DNA from: Bacteroides sp. 224
GTDB taxonomy: Bacteria > Bacteroidota > Bacteroidia > Bacteroidales > Bacteroidaceae
Length of the DNA stretch: 64,000 bases
Direction of reading: 5' to 3'
Assembly: GCF_010500995.1 (NCBI RefSeq)
Contig: NZ_QVMK01000010.1
Coordinates: forward strand, 1-64,000
The position numbers and the translations under genes were made by a program. Positions 28,652 through 39,127 of the stretch are shown here, piece after piece. The notes under the pieces are model-generated. The model was not told the DNA's origin, ran no database searches, and was given only the letters and a program-made list of their open reading frames with translations. Within the stretch, counting starts at the first letter, position 1, and every line of letters starts with the position of its first letter.

Positions 28652-29221
28652 TCAATAAAGCCTTTCCGTATAATCAAAAAGCCATTCTGTATCTTTCAAT
28701 CTTGCATGCTTTCTATCCTTTTCAGATAAGACAGCCTTATCAGCAGGTATTCCCCAATCGATACCCAAATCCGGATCATCCCATGCAATAGCTCCTTCAT
28801 ATTGTGGAGCATAATAGTTATCACATTTATACTGAAAAACCACTTCCTCGCTCAATACACTAAATCCGTGCGCAAAGCCCCGGGGTACAAAAAACTGCCG
28901 ATGATTTTCTGCGGTCAGCTCAACCGCCTCCCATTGTCCGAAAGTAGGAGAACCTTTGCGAATGTCTACTGCTACATCCAGTACTGCTCCCTTTATCACT
29001 CTCACCAATTTACTTTGGCTAAACGGTGGTTTCTGAAAATGTAGCCCTCGAATGACCCCATAACTTGATTTGCTCTCATTATCCTGCATAAACACAGTCT
29101 TACATACTTTCTCTTCAAACAATCGCTGAGAGAAAGATTCAAAAAAATAGCCCCTGTCATCTGTAAAGATACGAGGCTCAATAATTACCACTCCGGGTAG
29201 TTTGGTTTCTATAATAGTCAT
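28652..29221 (-). CDS. rfbC: dTDP-4-dehydrorhamnose 3,5-epimerase
   Basis: A 189-aa cupin-fold epimerase of the dTDP-L-rhamnose pathway. The motifs are DDRGYFFESF near residue 22, GLHFQ near 57 (the catalytic His region), DVRKGSPTFGQW-like DIRKGSPTFGQW near 83, and PRGFAHGFSVL near 113. It is the last gene of the polysaccharide operon, 78 nt after rmlA. The dehydratase RmlB and reductase RmlD that should complete the pathway are not in this window. Confidence 0.95.
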   Translation of the reverse strand: MTIIETKLPGVVIIEPRIFTDDRGYFFESFSQRLFEEKVCKTVFMQDNESKSSYGVIRGLHFQKPPFSQSKLVRVIKGAVLDVAVDIRKGSPTFGQWEAVELTAENHRQFFVPRGFAHGFSVLSEEVVFQYKCDNYYAPQYEGAIAWDDPDLGIDWGIPADKAVLSEKDRKHARLKDTEWLFDYTERLY

Positions 29222-29299
29222 TTTGTAGTAGTTAGGAGTTAGAATTTAGTAGATAAAAATATAAAGTTCATTTAATACCCGCAGGCTCCCCGGCCTAAG

Positions 29300-30181
29300 T
29301 TAAGAAAGTTCTTCCAGAACCTTCAAAAGATACTTCCCATACTGATTCTTCAGCATCGGCTCTGCCAGTTCCCTCATCTTATCAGCCGTGATCCATCCTT
29401 TACGATATGCAATCCCTTCCAAACAAGCCACTTTCAGTCCTTGACGCTTCTCTATCACTTCAATAAATGTACTGGCTTCCGACAGAGAATCATGTGTACC
29501 AGTATCTAACCAAGCAAAGCCACGACCAAGTAATTGTACTTTCAATTCTTTATCATCTAAGAATTGTTGGTTGACAGTAGTAATCTCCAACTCTCCCCGT
29601 GCCGAGGGCTTTATATTTTTTGCTACTTCTACCACTTTATTCGGATAGAAATAAAGACCAACAACCGCATAGTTCGATTTGGGTTTTGCAGGCTTCTCTT
29701 CAATGCTTAATGCATTTCCTTCCTTATCAAAATCAACTACTCCATAACGTTCCGGATCACTTACCCAATATCCAAATACAGTTGCTTTAGCTTCTTCTTC
29801 AGCAGCTTTTACGGCATCAGCAAGCATTTTTGTAAATCCCTGACCATAGAAAATATTATCTCCAAGTACTAAACAGGCAGAATCATTTCCTATAAATTTC
29901 TCGCCGATAATAAAGGCTTGCGCTAAACCATCCGGAGAGGGTTGCTCGGCATATTCAAAACGAACGCCAAAGCTTGACCCATCGCCTAATAAACGTTGAA
30001 AGCCGGGTAGATCATCAGGGGTAGAGATGATTAGTATTTCCCGAATACCTGCAAGCATTAGTACAGAGATGGGGTAATAGATCATAGGTTTATCAAAAAC
30101 CGGTAACATCTGCTTGCTTACTCCTTTAGTTATAGGATATAAACGAGTACCGGAGCCTCCGGCAAGAACAATTCCTTTCAT
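29300..30181 (-). CDS. rfbA: Glucose-1-phosphate thymidylyltransferase
   Basis: Makes dTDP-glucose from dTTP and glucose 1-phosphate. The 293-aa protein starts [18 protein letters not shown], with the nucleotide loop GGSGTRLYP at 8-16, then [25 protein letters not shown] and [21 protein letters not shown]. The ATG at 30181 gives the family length. A frame opening at 30247 would add 22 residues that overlap the upstream fcl gene, so it was rejected. Confidence 0.95.
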   Translation of the reverse strand: MKGIVLAGGSGTRLYPITKGVSKQMLPVFDKPMIYYPISVLMLAGIREILIISTPDDLPGFQRLLGDGSSFGVRFEYAEQPSPDGLAQAFIIGEKFIGNDSACLVLGDNIFYGQGFTKMLADAVKAAEEEAKATVFGYWVSDPERYGVVDFDKEGNALSIEEKPAKPKSNYAVVGLYFYPNKVVEVAKNIKPSARGELEITTVNQQFLDDKELKVQLLGRGFAWLDTGTHDSLSEASTFIEVIEKRQGLKVACLEGIAYRKGWITADKMRELAEPMLKNQYGKYLLKVLEELS

Positions 30182-30228
30182 GGGATTTGAATTTATGGAT
30201 TTATTAGTTTTTAGGTTAGGAGGATGTT

Positions 30229-31299
30229 TTAATCGGTGAGATACCATTCATACATCCTCTCCACTCCTTCTTTAATTTCTATTTTATGCTTCCAACCTAA
30301 TGAATGAAGTTTAGAAGGGTCTGTTAGTTTCTTCATTGTTCCATCCGGTTTGCTACTATCAAATCGGATTTCACCTCGATACCTTACTGTTTGTACAATC
30401 AGCTCTGACAGATCTTTAATACTGATATCTTTACCTGTACCAATATTAATATGACAATTACGTATTTCTTGATCTTTTCCTTTCAAATCATCAAAATTCA
30501 CCTGTTCCATTACAAATACGCAGGCATCTGCCATCTCTTCGCTCCACAGAAACTCACGCATTGGGGTGCCAGTTCCCCATAATGTAACAGAATCTTCTCT
30601 TATGCCATACTTCTTCAATATCCGGTCAATCTCAGTTCCATCTCCTTGTCCGGATACACCTTCTACCGGGCGTCTATCAAAATCTTTTCTGATAGCCCCC
30701 CAATTTCCATTCATCAAACAATGAGCTAAATGTATCTTGCGGATCATGGCAGGTAACACATGGCTGCGCTCCAAATCAAAATTATCATTCGGTCCATAAA
30801 GGTTGGTTGGCATCACTGCTATATAGTTTGTACCATATTGCAGGTTAAAGCTCTCACACATTTTAAGTCCGGCTATTTTAGCAATGGCATAAGGTTCATT
30901 GGTATATTCCAAAGGGGCAGTAAGCAATTCACTTTCAGCCATTGGTTGGTTGGCTTCTTTGGGATAAATACAAGTACTTCCCAGAAATAACAACTTTTTC
31001 ACATCATGCCGAAAGCTCTCACCAATAATATTTTGCTGAATCTGCAAGTTGTTGTAGATAAAATCGGCACGGTATGTATTATTTGCCATAATACCACCTA
31101 CATGGGCAGCAGCCAGAAAAACATACTCAGGTTGCTCTTCATCAAAGAACTGCTTCACAGCCACCACATCCATCAAGTCCAACTCTTTATGTGTCTTTCC
31201 TATCACATTTTTATACCCTTTTTGTTGTAGGGTCTTAAAAATAGCAGAGCCGACCAATCCACGATGGCCGGCTATATATATTTTAGCGCTTTTGTTCAT
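30229..31299 (-). CDS. fcl: GDP-L-fucose synthase
   Basis: A bifunctional 3,5-epimerase/4-reductase that turns GDP-4-keto-6-deoxymannose into GDP-L-fucose. The 356-aa SDR has [11 protein letters not shown] at residues 10-20, FLGSTCIYP near 105-113, and the YAIAK catalytic pair near 137-141. It is about 40 residues longer than the E. coli enzyme because of an insertion near 200-240 ([19 protein letters not shown]), as in Bacteroidetes homologues. It directly follows gmd (21-nt gap), its substrate supplier. Confidence 0.95.
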   Translation of the reverse strand: MNKSAKIYIAGHRGLVGSAIFKTLQQKGYKNVIGKTHKELDLMDVVAVKQFFDEEQPEYVFLAAAHVGGIMANNTYRADFIYNNLQIQQNIIGESFRHDVKKLLFLGSTCIYPKEANQPMAESELLTAPLEYTNEPYAIAKIAGLKMCESFNLQYGTNYIAVMPTNLYGPNDNFDLERSHVLPAMIRKIHLAHCLMNGNWGAIRKDFDRRPVEGVSGQGDGTEIDRILKKYGIREDSVTLWGTGTPMREFLWSEEMADACVFVMEQVNFDDLKGKDQEIRNCHINIGTGKDISIKDLSELIVQTVRYRGEIRFDSSKPDGTMKKLTDPSKLHSLGWKHKIEIKEGVERMYEWYLTD

Positions 31300-31320
31300 T
31301 CAATTCTCAATTTTCAACTC

Positions 31321-32397
31321 TCAATTTTCAATTTTCGTATGTAGCTTCTTAACAAACTTCATATCATGTGTTACCATGATTTTCACCAACTCTTCAAAAC
31401 TTGTTTTGGTTGGGTTCCAACCTAACAGAGTTCTGGCTTTGGTGGGGTCGCCCAATAGCTCTTCCACCTCTGCCGGACGGAAGAATTTGGGGTCTACCTC
31501 TACCAGCACTTTTCCGGTAGCTGTATCTATCCCTTTCTCTTCTACGCCATTTCCTTCCCAACGCAACTCGATACCTACTTCTTTAAAAGCTAAGGTACAG
31601 AACTCGCGCACAGTATGGTATTCGCCAGTAGCAATTACAAAGTCTTCCGGTGTATCATGCTGCAGAATCAACCACATACACTCCACATAATCTTTGGCAT
31701 ATCCCCAGTCACGCAAAGAATCTAAGTTTCCTAAGTATAGTTTATCTTGATATCCTTGAGCGATACGTGCTGCTGCCAATGTAATCTTACGGGTTACAAA
31801 GGTTTCTCCACGTCTTTCACTTTCATGATTAAATAGGATACCATTTACAGCATACATACCATAGCTTTCACGGTAGTTTTTAGTAATCCAAAAACCATAT
31901 TGTTTAGCCACCCCATAAGGAGAACGAGGATAGAAAGGAGTCGTTTCTTTTTGAGGAACTTCCTGTACTTTTCCATAAAGTTCGGAGGTAGAAGCTTGAT
32001 ATATTTTCGTTTTTTTCTCTAAACCCAGAATACGAATAGCTTCCAGCATGCGTAATGTGCCTACGGCATCTGCTTCTGCTGTATACTCAGGTACATCAAA
32101 TGATACTTTTACGTGGCTTTGTGCGGCCAGGTTATAGATTTCGTCCGGCTGTACTTGTTGAATGATACGAATTAGGGAGCTACTGTCTGTCATATCTCCA
32201 TAATGAAGATTAATCAAACGTTGTTGTTTCATATCGCGTACCCATTCATCTAAGTAGAGATGTTCGATACGAGCGGTGTTGAATGAGGAAGAACGACGGA
32301 TGATACCATGAACTTCATATCCTTTTTCTAATAAAAATTCGGCAAGGAATGAGCCGTCTTGGCCGGTGATACCGGTGATTAGGGCTATTTTTTTCAT
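31321..32397 (-). CDS. gmd: GDP-mannose 4,6-dehydratase
   Basis: Converts GDP-mannose to GDP-4-keto-6-deoxymannose, the first step to GDP-L-fucose. The 358-aa SDR has [16 protein letters not shown] at residues 8-23, [12 protein letters not shown] near 31-42, the QASTSELYG Ser/Thr motif near 136, and YGVAKQYG near 159. Length is normal. It is coupled with fcl downstream. Confidence 0.96.
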   Translation of the reverse strand: MKKIALITGITGQDGSFLAEFLLEKGYEVHGIIRRSSSFNTARIEHLYLDEWVRDMKQQRLINLHYGDMTDSSSLIRIIQQVQPDEIYNLAAQSHVKVSFDVPEYTAEADAVGTLRMLEAIRILGLEKKTKIYQASTSELYGKVQEVPQKETTPFYPRSPYGVAKQYGFWITKNYRESYGMYAVNGILFNHESERRGETFVTRKITLAAARIAQGYQDKLYLGNLDSLRDWGYAKDYVECMWLILQHDTPEDFVIATGEYHTVREFCTLAFKEVGIELRWEGNGVEEKGIDTATGKVLVEVDPKFFRPAEVEELLGDPTKARTLLGWNPTKTSFEELVKIMVTHDMKFVKKLHTKIEN

Positions 32398-32421
32398 TTA
32401 TTTATAACATTCTTTGTTAGT

Positions 32422-34347
32422 TTATTTGCTTATATTATCTTGATCCAAACATTCAAAACATGAATTCTTACTAAGAAACTCAGGAACAATTTTTTTCATT
32501 GCTGCTACAATTTGCATTTGATCATACGTGTAACTCAAATCAATCAACCCCTGTAATAGTTCATTAACCTCGTTATAGTCATATTCGCGTACATTAGCAA
32601 TCATTATTTTTTCATGATAGGTTGGTTTTGTTAGTTCCTTATCATTCAGCAATTCCTCATAGAGTTTCTCACCATGACGTAATCCTGTAAATTCAATTTT
32701 CACATCAGAACGTCCAGAAAGACTAATCATTCGTTTAGCCAAATCCACAATTTTCACAGGTTTTCCCATATCGAAAATATAGATTTCTCCACCATTTCCC
32801 ATACTACCAGCTTCAAGCACTAACCTACATGCCTCAGGTATAGTCATAAAATACCGTATAATTTCCGGATGAGTAACAGTTACCGGACCTCCACGTTGTA
32901 TTTGATCCCGGAAACGTGGTATAACTGAACCATTTGATCCAAGTACATTGCCAAATCGGGTAGTAATGAATTTTACAGAAGGTTTTCCTTCTATCTCTAG
33001 TTTCTTAGCTAAAGACTGCACATAAATTTCGGCTAATCTCTTCGAACATCCCATTACATTTGTAGGGTTCACAGCCTTATCTGTTGAAATCATCACAAAT
33101 TTATCAGCTTCATATTTTACAGCCAAATCAGCAAGTATACGAGTACCACCCACATTTACCTGAACGGATTCAGAAACATTATCTTCCATCATTGGTACAT
33201 GTTTATATGCTGCTGCATGAAAAATATATTGAGGTTTGAACTCTTTAAATATTTTTTCCATGCGAGTTTTATTGGTTATATCAGCCACTATGGTCTGTGT
33301 ATTCAAATTACGCCAACGATCCTGTAATTCCAATCGAACATCATGCAATGGGGTTTCAGCCTGATCAATCAATAATAATTTATAAGGATTAAAATTTGCT
33401 ACCTGCCGCATAATTTCACTTCCGATGGACCCCGCAGCCCCTGTTATCAATACACGCTTTCCTTCCAGATGAGATGCAATTTTCCTTAAATCCACCTCAA
33501 TAGGTTTCCTTTGCAATAAATCCTCAATCTGAATTTCTTTTATTTGTGTAGGCTCCAATGTTGTGCTTTTCCATTCACGCAAAGGAGGAGCTGCCAGTAA
33601 ACGTATGTTATGAGCTAATAGTTTATCTGTCATTTCAGATTCTTTCAAAGCATCCATTTTGGCAGGAGAAACTATAATTGTTTTTACCGATTTATTATCC
33701 AAGTGATCAAAAATACTATCATCATTAGGATACACATCTACCCCCATCATTACTTTGTTAATTAATTCAGGTTCATCGGCTATAAAACCACGCAAACGAT
33801 AATGATTTCTAAGATTCACGCGCAAAGACTTTGCGATGTTTACCCCTGTCTCTTTGGCACCATAAATAAATACATTCATACGATGTCCATTATCGAAATT
33901 AAGCATTTCATAAAACATCTTCACCGCCACACGAGAGCAAGCCATCATAGAAAAATTCACAACGAAAGAAATTGCCAACACACTTGATCCTGCAATTTGT
34001 AGGCTTGCAAAGGAGTTCAAAAGAAGACTCACAATTATCAGCACTCCATAAGACACAGTCAACGATATAAATATACGCATTATATCTACAAATGAAGAAA
34101 AGCGTAACACATTGGAATATGTACGAAATACTCTGAAGAATATTAGATTAACAGCAACAGTCCACAATACTGTTTTTTGCACAACAGCTCCATCGGTAAA
34201 CAAAGCTGAAAAATCATATCGCAGCACAAAAGCCAATAAACAAGAAAAAACAATAATAACTACATCAATCAACAAAATAGTCCAGATAGGCAATACATTA
34301 GAAGAAATATATTTCGAAAAAAAATTCAGTCTCATTTTTATCTGCAT
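32422..34347 (-). CDS. Membrane-anchored nucleotide-sugar 4,6-dehydratase (CapD/WbpM/PglF type)
   Basis: A 641-aa protein with four N-terminal transmembrane helices (about 15-135), a first Rossmann-like domain, and a C-terminal SDR domain beginning KRVLITGAAGSIGSEI near residue 300. The catalytic signature STDKAVNPTNVMGCSKR has Met where most SDRs have Tyr, as in the long WbpM/PglF-type UDP-GlcNAc 4,6-dehydratases. It should make UDP-2-acetamido-4-keto-2,6-dideoxyhexose. Together with the reductase-like gene at 35776 and the initiating transferase at 34783, it would supply the first sugar of the repeat unit. Confidence 0.92.
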   Translation of the reverse strand: MQIKMRLNFFSKYISSNVLPIWTILLIDVVIIVFSCLLAFVLRYDFSALFTDGAVVQKTVLWTVAVNLIFFRVFRTYSNVLRFSSFVDIMRIFISLTVSYGVLIIVSLLLNSFASLQIAGSSVLAISFVVNFSMMACSRVAVKMFYEMLNFDNGHRMNVFIYGAKETGVNIAKSLRVNLRNHYRLRGFIADEPELINKVMMGVDVYPNDDSIFDHLDNKSVKTIIVSPAKMDALKESEMTDKLLAHNIRLLAAPPLREWKSTTLEPTQIKEIQIEDLLQRKPIEVDLRKIASHLEGKRVLITGAAGSIGSEIMRQVANFNPYKLLLIDQAETPLHDVRLELQDRWRNLNTQTIVADITNKTRMEKIFKEFKPQYIFHAAAYKHVPMMEDNVSESVQVNVGGTRILADLAVKYEADKFVMISTDKAVNPTNVMGCSKRLAEIYVQSLAKKLEIEGKPSVKFITTRFGNVLGSNGSVIPRFRDQIQRGGPVTVTHPEIIRYFMTIPEACRLVLEAGSMGNGGEIYIFDMGKPVKIVDLAKRMISLSGRSDVKIEFTGLRHGEKLYEELLNDKELTKPTYHEKIMIANVREYDYNEVNELLQGLIDLSYTYDQMQIVAAMKKIVPEFLSKNSCFECLDQDNISK

Positions 34348-34384
34348 TTAACATTTAAGGTTTAGTAATCATTTTTCAGCGACA

Positions 34385-34780
34385 TTATTTCAACACATCA
34401 TCTGCACTAAGTGAAATATAAGGTCCATCTTTTACTTCAAAAATAACAGAATCAGAAGCCAACACTTCAATGGTATGCCATTGGCCTGCCGGGATATGAA
34501 TACCATGATTTCCTTTCAACGGATTCAATATAGCAGTTTCTGTTACCTCCTTATTATCATTATAATAAAGTACTTTCAGTTCTCCCTGAAGCAAAATATA
34601 CGTTTCTGCTGTATGCTGATGTCTATGAATTGGTAAATCTGTTCCTATCTGCAAAGCATTAAGCAAACGTTGAGCTGGTGCATCTAATGCATCATGAAAA
34701 TTATAATTCATGCGCAAACGTTGACTTTCTTGTGCCTGTTGGCTTACTTTTGCCAATAATTGATTATCTATAAGTTGCAT
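34385..34780 (-). CDS. wbuC: WbuC family cupin-fold protein
   Basis: A 131-aa single-domain cupin with PIHRHQHTAETYILLQGE (residues about 50-67; His ligands for a metal) and GIHIPAGQWHTIEVL near 92-106. WbuC proteins occur in O-antigen and capsule loci, often next to CapD-type or epimerase genes. Their reaction is not established. It starts 2 nt after the WecA-like gene stop, so it is translationally coupled to it. Confidence 0.88.
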   Translation of the reverse strand: MQLIDNQLLAKVSQQAQESQRLRMNYNFHDALDAPAQRLLNALQIGTDLPIHRHQHTAETYILLQGELKVLYYNDNKEVTETAILNPLKGNHGIHIPAGQWHTIEVLASDSVIFEVKDGPYISLSADDVLK

Positions 34781-34782
34781 GT

Positions 34783-35757
34783 TTATTTTATTTCTGATTT
34801 ATTCAAGTGTAAATAAAAGTAGCTTTTCATAAATAACACATAGACCAAACTTAATAAAAGAATAGTAGCTAACAGATAATAATATCCATAACCATACGAA
34901 TGCACCATTACAAATCCTGCAATAATTATAGTTTGTATACACATATAAATAGTCGAAACGGCTATATGTGGCATTTTTAATTCATTAGCCAGAATCTGAT
35001 ATAAATGTTTTCTGTGTGGTAAACCAATGTTTTCATGAAGTAATATCCGGTGTACTATAGTTAATATAGAATCTACTCCGTAAACCACCAACAATATGAT
35101 ATAGCTGAAATCGTGTGTTACTAATATTAATTGTCCAATCAAAAAAACAATAGTGAAAGCTATGCTAATTGAACCAACATCACCGGCAAAACATTTTGCC
35201 TTCTTTCTGAAATTAAAGAAATTGAAAACCATTATAGCCAGGATCAATACACCTATAAATCGATTATCAATGAATGATATGATAAATTCATTGATGTATC
35301 CCAGCGCCAATAATACGATTAATGAATATCCACCGGTTATACCATTGATACCATCCATGAAATTATAAGCATTGATAATCCCAATGCAAAAAACTGTAGC
35401 AATAATCATATACCACCATGTCCATTGTGATTCAAGTGCGCCCCATTGATAAAACATGAATCCCATCCCAACAAAGTGAAAAACCAAACGTATTTTCTGA
35501 GATACCGAACGAATATCGTCAATGAAGCTAATAATTGTAATTAGTGTAAGGCCGATCATAAACCAAGGATATGCAAAGTGAGTAGATAGAGAATACGTTA
35601 TTGCACCCAAATAGAAAATAATTCCTCCTCCTCGCAAAGTTATACGGGTATGGGAACTTCGTTCATTGGGTTTATCGATGATGTTATATTTATCTGCGAT
35701 TTTGAAGTAAAGAAGTTCTGCCAAGAAGAGCAGAACAAATAGGATGATAAAGTACAT
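34783..35757 (-). CDS. WecA/WbpL-like polyprenyl-phosphate N-acetylhexosamine-1-phosphate transferase
   Basis: A 324-aa polytopic protein of the MraY/WecA family that starts polysaccharide synthesis by moving a HexNAc-1-phosphate onto undecaprenyl phosphate. Visible are DKPNERSSHTRITLRGGG (residues about 27-44), the catalytic Asp-rich NAYNFMDGINGITGG near 128-142, KCFAGDVGSIS near 188, and the cytoplasmic HRKHLYQIL near 248. About ten hydrophobic helices are present. It is the only initiating transferase in this operon. Confidence 0.92.
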   Translation of the reverse strand: MYFIILFVLLFLAELLYFKIADKYNIIDKPNERSSHTRITLRGGGIIFYLGAITYSLSTHFAYPWFMIGLTLITIISFIDDIRSVSQKIRLVFHFVGMGFMFYQWGALESQWTWWYMIIATVFCIGIINAYNFMDGINGITGGYSLIVLLALGYINEFIISFIDNRFIGVLILAIMVFNFFNFRKKAKCFAGDVGSISIAFTIVFLIGQLILVTHDFSYIILLVVYGVDSILTIVHRILLHENIGLPHRKHLYQILANELKMPHIAVSTIYMCIQTIIIAGFVMVHSYGYGYYYLLATILLLSLVYVLFMKSYFYLHLNKSEIK

Positions 35758-35775
35758 GGCTTTTTACTTCTATTG

Positions 35776-36747
35776 TTATTCTGTGCCTAAATCCGAAAAT
35801 GATTGGATAGTTTTAATCAGTCCGTTTTTCGCTGTAACCGGCATTTTTTCAATCTCTAATGCTTTTTTTATTTTTTCATTGGAAACAACATAATTTTCAG
35901 TTAACTTTTGCAATCTTTCTGTGTTTAAAGGTAAATGCAACCATGTTCCTATTCTTGCACAAGTAGTTATCAAGGAGGTATTTAGCTTCCAAATATGAGA
36001 TTTCTTCCCCATAGCTCTACACATAACATCTATCAATTCATTTGTAGAAAGTGCTTCATCATCTGCTATATGGTATATACCAGAAAGCACATCTTTCAAT
36101 ATTAATGCATCAATGACATGGCATAAATTATCAATTGAAGTAAACGATCGTTTATTCTCAAAAGCACCAAGAGGCCAAGGAATTCCTTTTCGAATAACAC
36201 TATACAATAAATTCAAATTCCCTTTATTACCTGGTCCATGAATCATACAAGGGCGAAGGATATATATTTGTTTTGAATTTATATCTAAATTATTCGAGCG
36301 GGAAAGAATATAGTCTTCTGCGGCTATTTTACTTTCGCCATAAGGTCCCACTGGATTTGGAATAACATCTTCGCTTAGAAGATCATCCAAAACAGTATCT
36401 GCTGCTGCCTTTACTGAACTAAAAAATACAAATTTCTTAGCTGTTGATTCTAGAAATAAATCGAATATTTTTTTAGTAAGTCCTGTATTTATATCAAAAT
36501 ACTCTTCAGCCTTAGATTGGTTCTTTGTATCATGTGCTTTACCTGCTAAATGAATGATTACATCGAATTGAGGTAAATTCTTCAAAGGAAAAGAAGTGGT
36601 TTCTATATCTTTCCAAGAATAAGTTTGCTTTATTTCATCTTTTAAAGGAGTTATGATATCTAATCCATAAAGAGAGTGTTTATTCTTTAAAGAAGAGACT
36701 AAATTTGAGCCCACAAAACCGTGAATACCAGTGATAAGTATATTCAT
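35776..36747 (-). CDS. NAD-dependent epimerase/reductase, WbpV-like (predicted UDP-QuiNAc/FucNAc 4-reductase)
   Basis: A 323-aa extended SDR: ITGIHGFVGSNLV at residues 4-16, FFSSVKAAAD near 107-116, and the YGESK catalytic pair near 134-138. Its immediate partners, a WbpL/WecA-like transferase and a WbpM-like dehydratase, match the gene trio that makes and loads UDP-QuiNAc or UDP-FucNAc in Pseudomonas O-antigen loci. A 4-ketoreductase role is therefore inferred. A plain 4-epimerase cannot be excluded. It overlaps ugd by 4 nt (ATGA). Confidence 0.8.
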   Translation of the reverse strand: MNILITGIHGFVGSNLVSSLKNKHSLYGLDIITPLKDEIKQTYSWKDIETTSFPLKNLPQFDVIIHLAGKAHDTKNQSKAEEYFDINTGLTKKIFDLFLESTAKKFVFFSSVKAAADTVLDDLLSEDVIPNPVGPYGESKIAAEDYILSRSNNLDINSKQIYILRPCMIHGPGNKGNLNLLYSVIRKGIPWPLGAFENKRSFTSIDNLCHVIDALILKDVLSGIYHIADDEALSTNELIDVMCRAMGKKSHIWKLNTSLITTCARIGTWLHLPLNTERLQKLTENYVVSNEKIKKALEIEKMPVTAKNGLIKTIQSFSDLGTE

Positions 36748-38075
36748 AAAATCAAACTCTTATTTTTTCCTATACCACTATATTTAAAACCTAAATCTTT
36801 TAATTCTTTTTCATCATAGATATTACGACCATCTAAGATAAGAGGAGTATTCATTGTTCTTTTTATTACTCCCCAGCTAGGTAAGCGAAACTCCTTCCAT
36901 TCTGTAACCAATATCAATGCATCAGCATCCAAAACTGCATCATACATACATGAAGCATATTCAACAATCTCACCAATTTTACGTTTACATTCATTCATAG
37001 CAATTGGATCATAGACTTTAACAATGGCACCAGCATTTACCATCATATCTATTAAAACTAATGAAGGAGCTTCACGCATATCATCTGTTTCTGGTTTAAA
37101 AGCCAATCCCCATAAAGCAAAACGTTTTCCACGCAAATTACCTTTAAAATATTGCAATAATTTCTGAAAAAGGATTCTTTTCTGCTTTTCATTTACTTCT
37201 TCCACAGCATTTAAAACTTTCATGGAATATCCTTCTCTTTCTGCCGTTTTTATCAACGCTTTCACATCTTTAGGAAAACATGAGCCACCATACCCACAAC
37301 CTGGATAAAGAAACTTATGACCAATTCTAGTATCAGCGCCAATGCCTTTACGAACCATATTCACATCAGCACCTACAAGTTCACATAAATTTGCAATATC
37401 ATTCATAAAACTAATCCGTGTAGCTAACATTGAGTTGGCAGCATATTTAATCATTTCAGCCGAAGGTACATCCGTAAAAATCAGTCGGTAATTATTCATC
37501 ATAAAAGGTTTGTACAATTTCCCCATGAGTTCCTTAGCTTTTTCTGAATCAACCCCAACAACAACTCTATCAGGTTTCATGAAATCATCAATGGCATCTC
37601 CTTCTTTCAGAAATTCCGGATTAGATGCTACATCAAATTTAACACTTACTCCTCTTTTATCTAATTCTTCTTGTATAGTTGCTTTAACCTTCTGCGCAGT
37701 TCCTACAGGAACAGTACTTTTAGTCACCACAAGTATATATTTATTTAGATGCTTACCTATAGAACGTGCGACTTCAAGTACATATTTCAAATCAGCGCTT
37801 CCATCTTCATCTGGTGGGGTACCAACAGCACTAAACACAATTTCGACATCATCCAAACATGAAGTTAAATCTGTTGTAAAGTTCAAACGTCCAGCCTGAT
37901 GATTTCTCATTACCATCTCATCTAAACTTGGTTCATAAATAGGAAGTATACCTTTCTTTAAATTGTTAATTTTTTCTTCAAGTACATCAATACAAGTTAC
38001 ATGAACTCCCATCTCAGAAAAACAAGTACCTGTTACTAATCCAACATAACCAGTGCCAACAATTGCAATATTCAT
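36744..38075 (-). CDS. ugd: UDP-glucose 6-dehydrogenase
   Basis: Oxidises UDP-glucose to UDP-glucuronate with two NAD+. The 443-aa protein has GTGYVGLVTGTCFSEMG at residues 7-23, TKSTVPVGT near 119-127, and the catalytic Cys266 in GYGGSCFPKDV. Length is normal. It is overlapped by 4 nt on both sides (UDP-GlcA epimerase upstream, reductase downstream), so the three are translated together. Its product is the substrate of the upstream epimerase. Confidence 0.96.
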   Translation of the reverse strand: MNIAIVGTGYVGLVTGTCFSEMGVHVTCIDVLEEKINNLKKGILPIYEPSLDEMVMRNHQAGRLNFTTDLTSCLDDVEIVFSAVGTPPDEDGSADLKYVLEVARSIGKHLNKYILVVTKSTVPVGTAQKVKATIQEELDKRGVSVKFDVASNPEFLKEGDAIDDFMKPDRVVVGVDSEKAKELMGKLYKPFMMNNYRLIFTDVPSAEMIKYAANSMLATRISFMNDIANLCELVGADVNMVRKGIGADTRIGHKFLYPGCGYGGSCFPKDVKALIKTAEREGYSMKVLNAVEEVNEKQKRILFQKLLQYFKGNLRGKRFALWGLAFKPETDDMREAPSLVLIDMMVNAGAIVKVYDPIAMNECKRKIGEIVEYASCMYDAVLDADALILVTEWKEFRLPSWGVIKRTMNTPLILDGRNIYDEKELKDLGFKYSGIGKNKSLIL

Positions 38076-39124
38076 AAATTATAATATTTTTTAAACCATT
38101 CTACCGTTTTTTCAATTCCTCTATATAGTGATGTATTGGGTCTAAAACCAATTGCGCTTTCCAATAAAGTTGTATCTGCATTTGTTTGATAAACATCTCC
38201 CGGCTGCATAGGCAAAAATACTTTTTTTGCCTCGAGCCCTACTGTATTTTCTATTATTTGTATATAATCCATAAGCTTTACTGGATGTGAATTCCCTATG
38301 TTGAAAATTTTATATGGAGCACTTGATGAATTAGGCATAGGATAATTTGCATCCCAGCCTATATCTGGAGCAGGAATAGAATCTATCACTCTAATTACAC
38401 CCTCCACAATATCATCAATATATGTAAAATCACGCAACATATCCCCTTTGTTAAATATTTTTATAGACTTACCTCTTAATATCGAATCTATAAAAAGGAA
38501 TGGAGACATATCTGGCCTACCCCAAGGTCCATACACAGTAAAAAAGCGTAATCCTGTTGAAGGTATCTTATACAAATAACTGTATGTATGCGCCATTAAC
38601 TCATTTGACTTTTTTGTAGCAGCATATAAACTTACCGGATGAGCGATACTATCTTTTTCTGAAAATGGAGTTTTTCCATTTAAGCCATAAACACTACTAG
38701 AACTAGCATATACTAAATGATTAACTGGATAATGCCGACAACCTTCTAGTATATTTAAAAAACCATTTATATTACTATCCAAATATGCACAAGGATTTTC
38801 CAATGAGTATCTAACCCCAGCTTGTGCACCTAAATGACAAACTATATCAAATTTTTCATTAGCAAAAAGCATTTGAATAGCCTGCTTATCATTCAGATTT
38901 ATCTGAATAAACCGAAATTTAGAGAATAAATGACTTTGAATAAATTCATACCATCTAATCTTATCTTGATTTATTCCTAAAAAAGATAATCTATCATATT
39001 TAAGTTGAACATCATAATAATCATTCAGATTATCTAATCCAACAACAATATTATTATGTTCAAGCAGTCTTCTACAAACATAGGAACCAATAAAGCCTGC
39101 TGCACCAGTAACCAAAATTTTCAT
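38072..39124 (-). CDS. UDP-glucuronate 4-epimerase (GalA-forming)
   Basis: A 350-aa SDR with TGAAGFIGSYVCRRLLE at residues 6-22, DNLNDYYDVQLKYDRL near 31-46 (typical of UDP-glucuronate epimerases rather than GalE), YASSSSVYG near 139-147 and YAATKK near 168-173. It converts UDP-GlcA to UDP-GalA. It overlaps ugd by 4 nt, which supplies its substrate. Confidence 0.92.
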   Translation of the reverse strand: MKILVTGAAGFIGSYVCRRLLEHNNIVVGLDNLNDYYDVQLKYDRLSFLGINQDKIRWYEFIQSHLFSKFRFIQINLNDKQAIQMLFANEKFDIVCHLGAQAGVRYSLENPCAYLDSNINGFLNILEGCRHYPVNHLVYASSSSVYGLNGKTPFSEKDSIAHPVSLYAATKKSNELMAHTYSYLYKIPSTGLRFFTVYGPWGRPDMSPFLFIDSILRGKSIKIFNKGDMLRDFTYIDDIVEGVIRVIDSIPAPDIGWDANYPMPNSSSAPYKIFNIGNSHPVKLMDYIQIIENTVGLEAKKVFLPMQPGDVYQTNADTTLLESAIGFRPNTSLYRGIEKTVEWFKKYYNL

Positions 39125-39127
39125 ACT

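Noticed and set aside
28646-28652. Crp/Fnr gene as regulator of the adjacent polysaccharide operon
   Set aside because: It lies at the 3' end of the operon and convergent to it. Adjacency alone does not support a regulatory link, and no binding site was seen near 48845.
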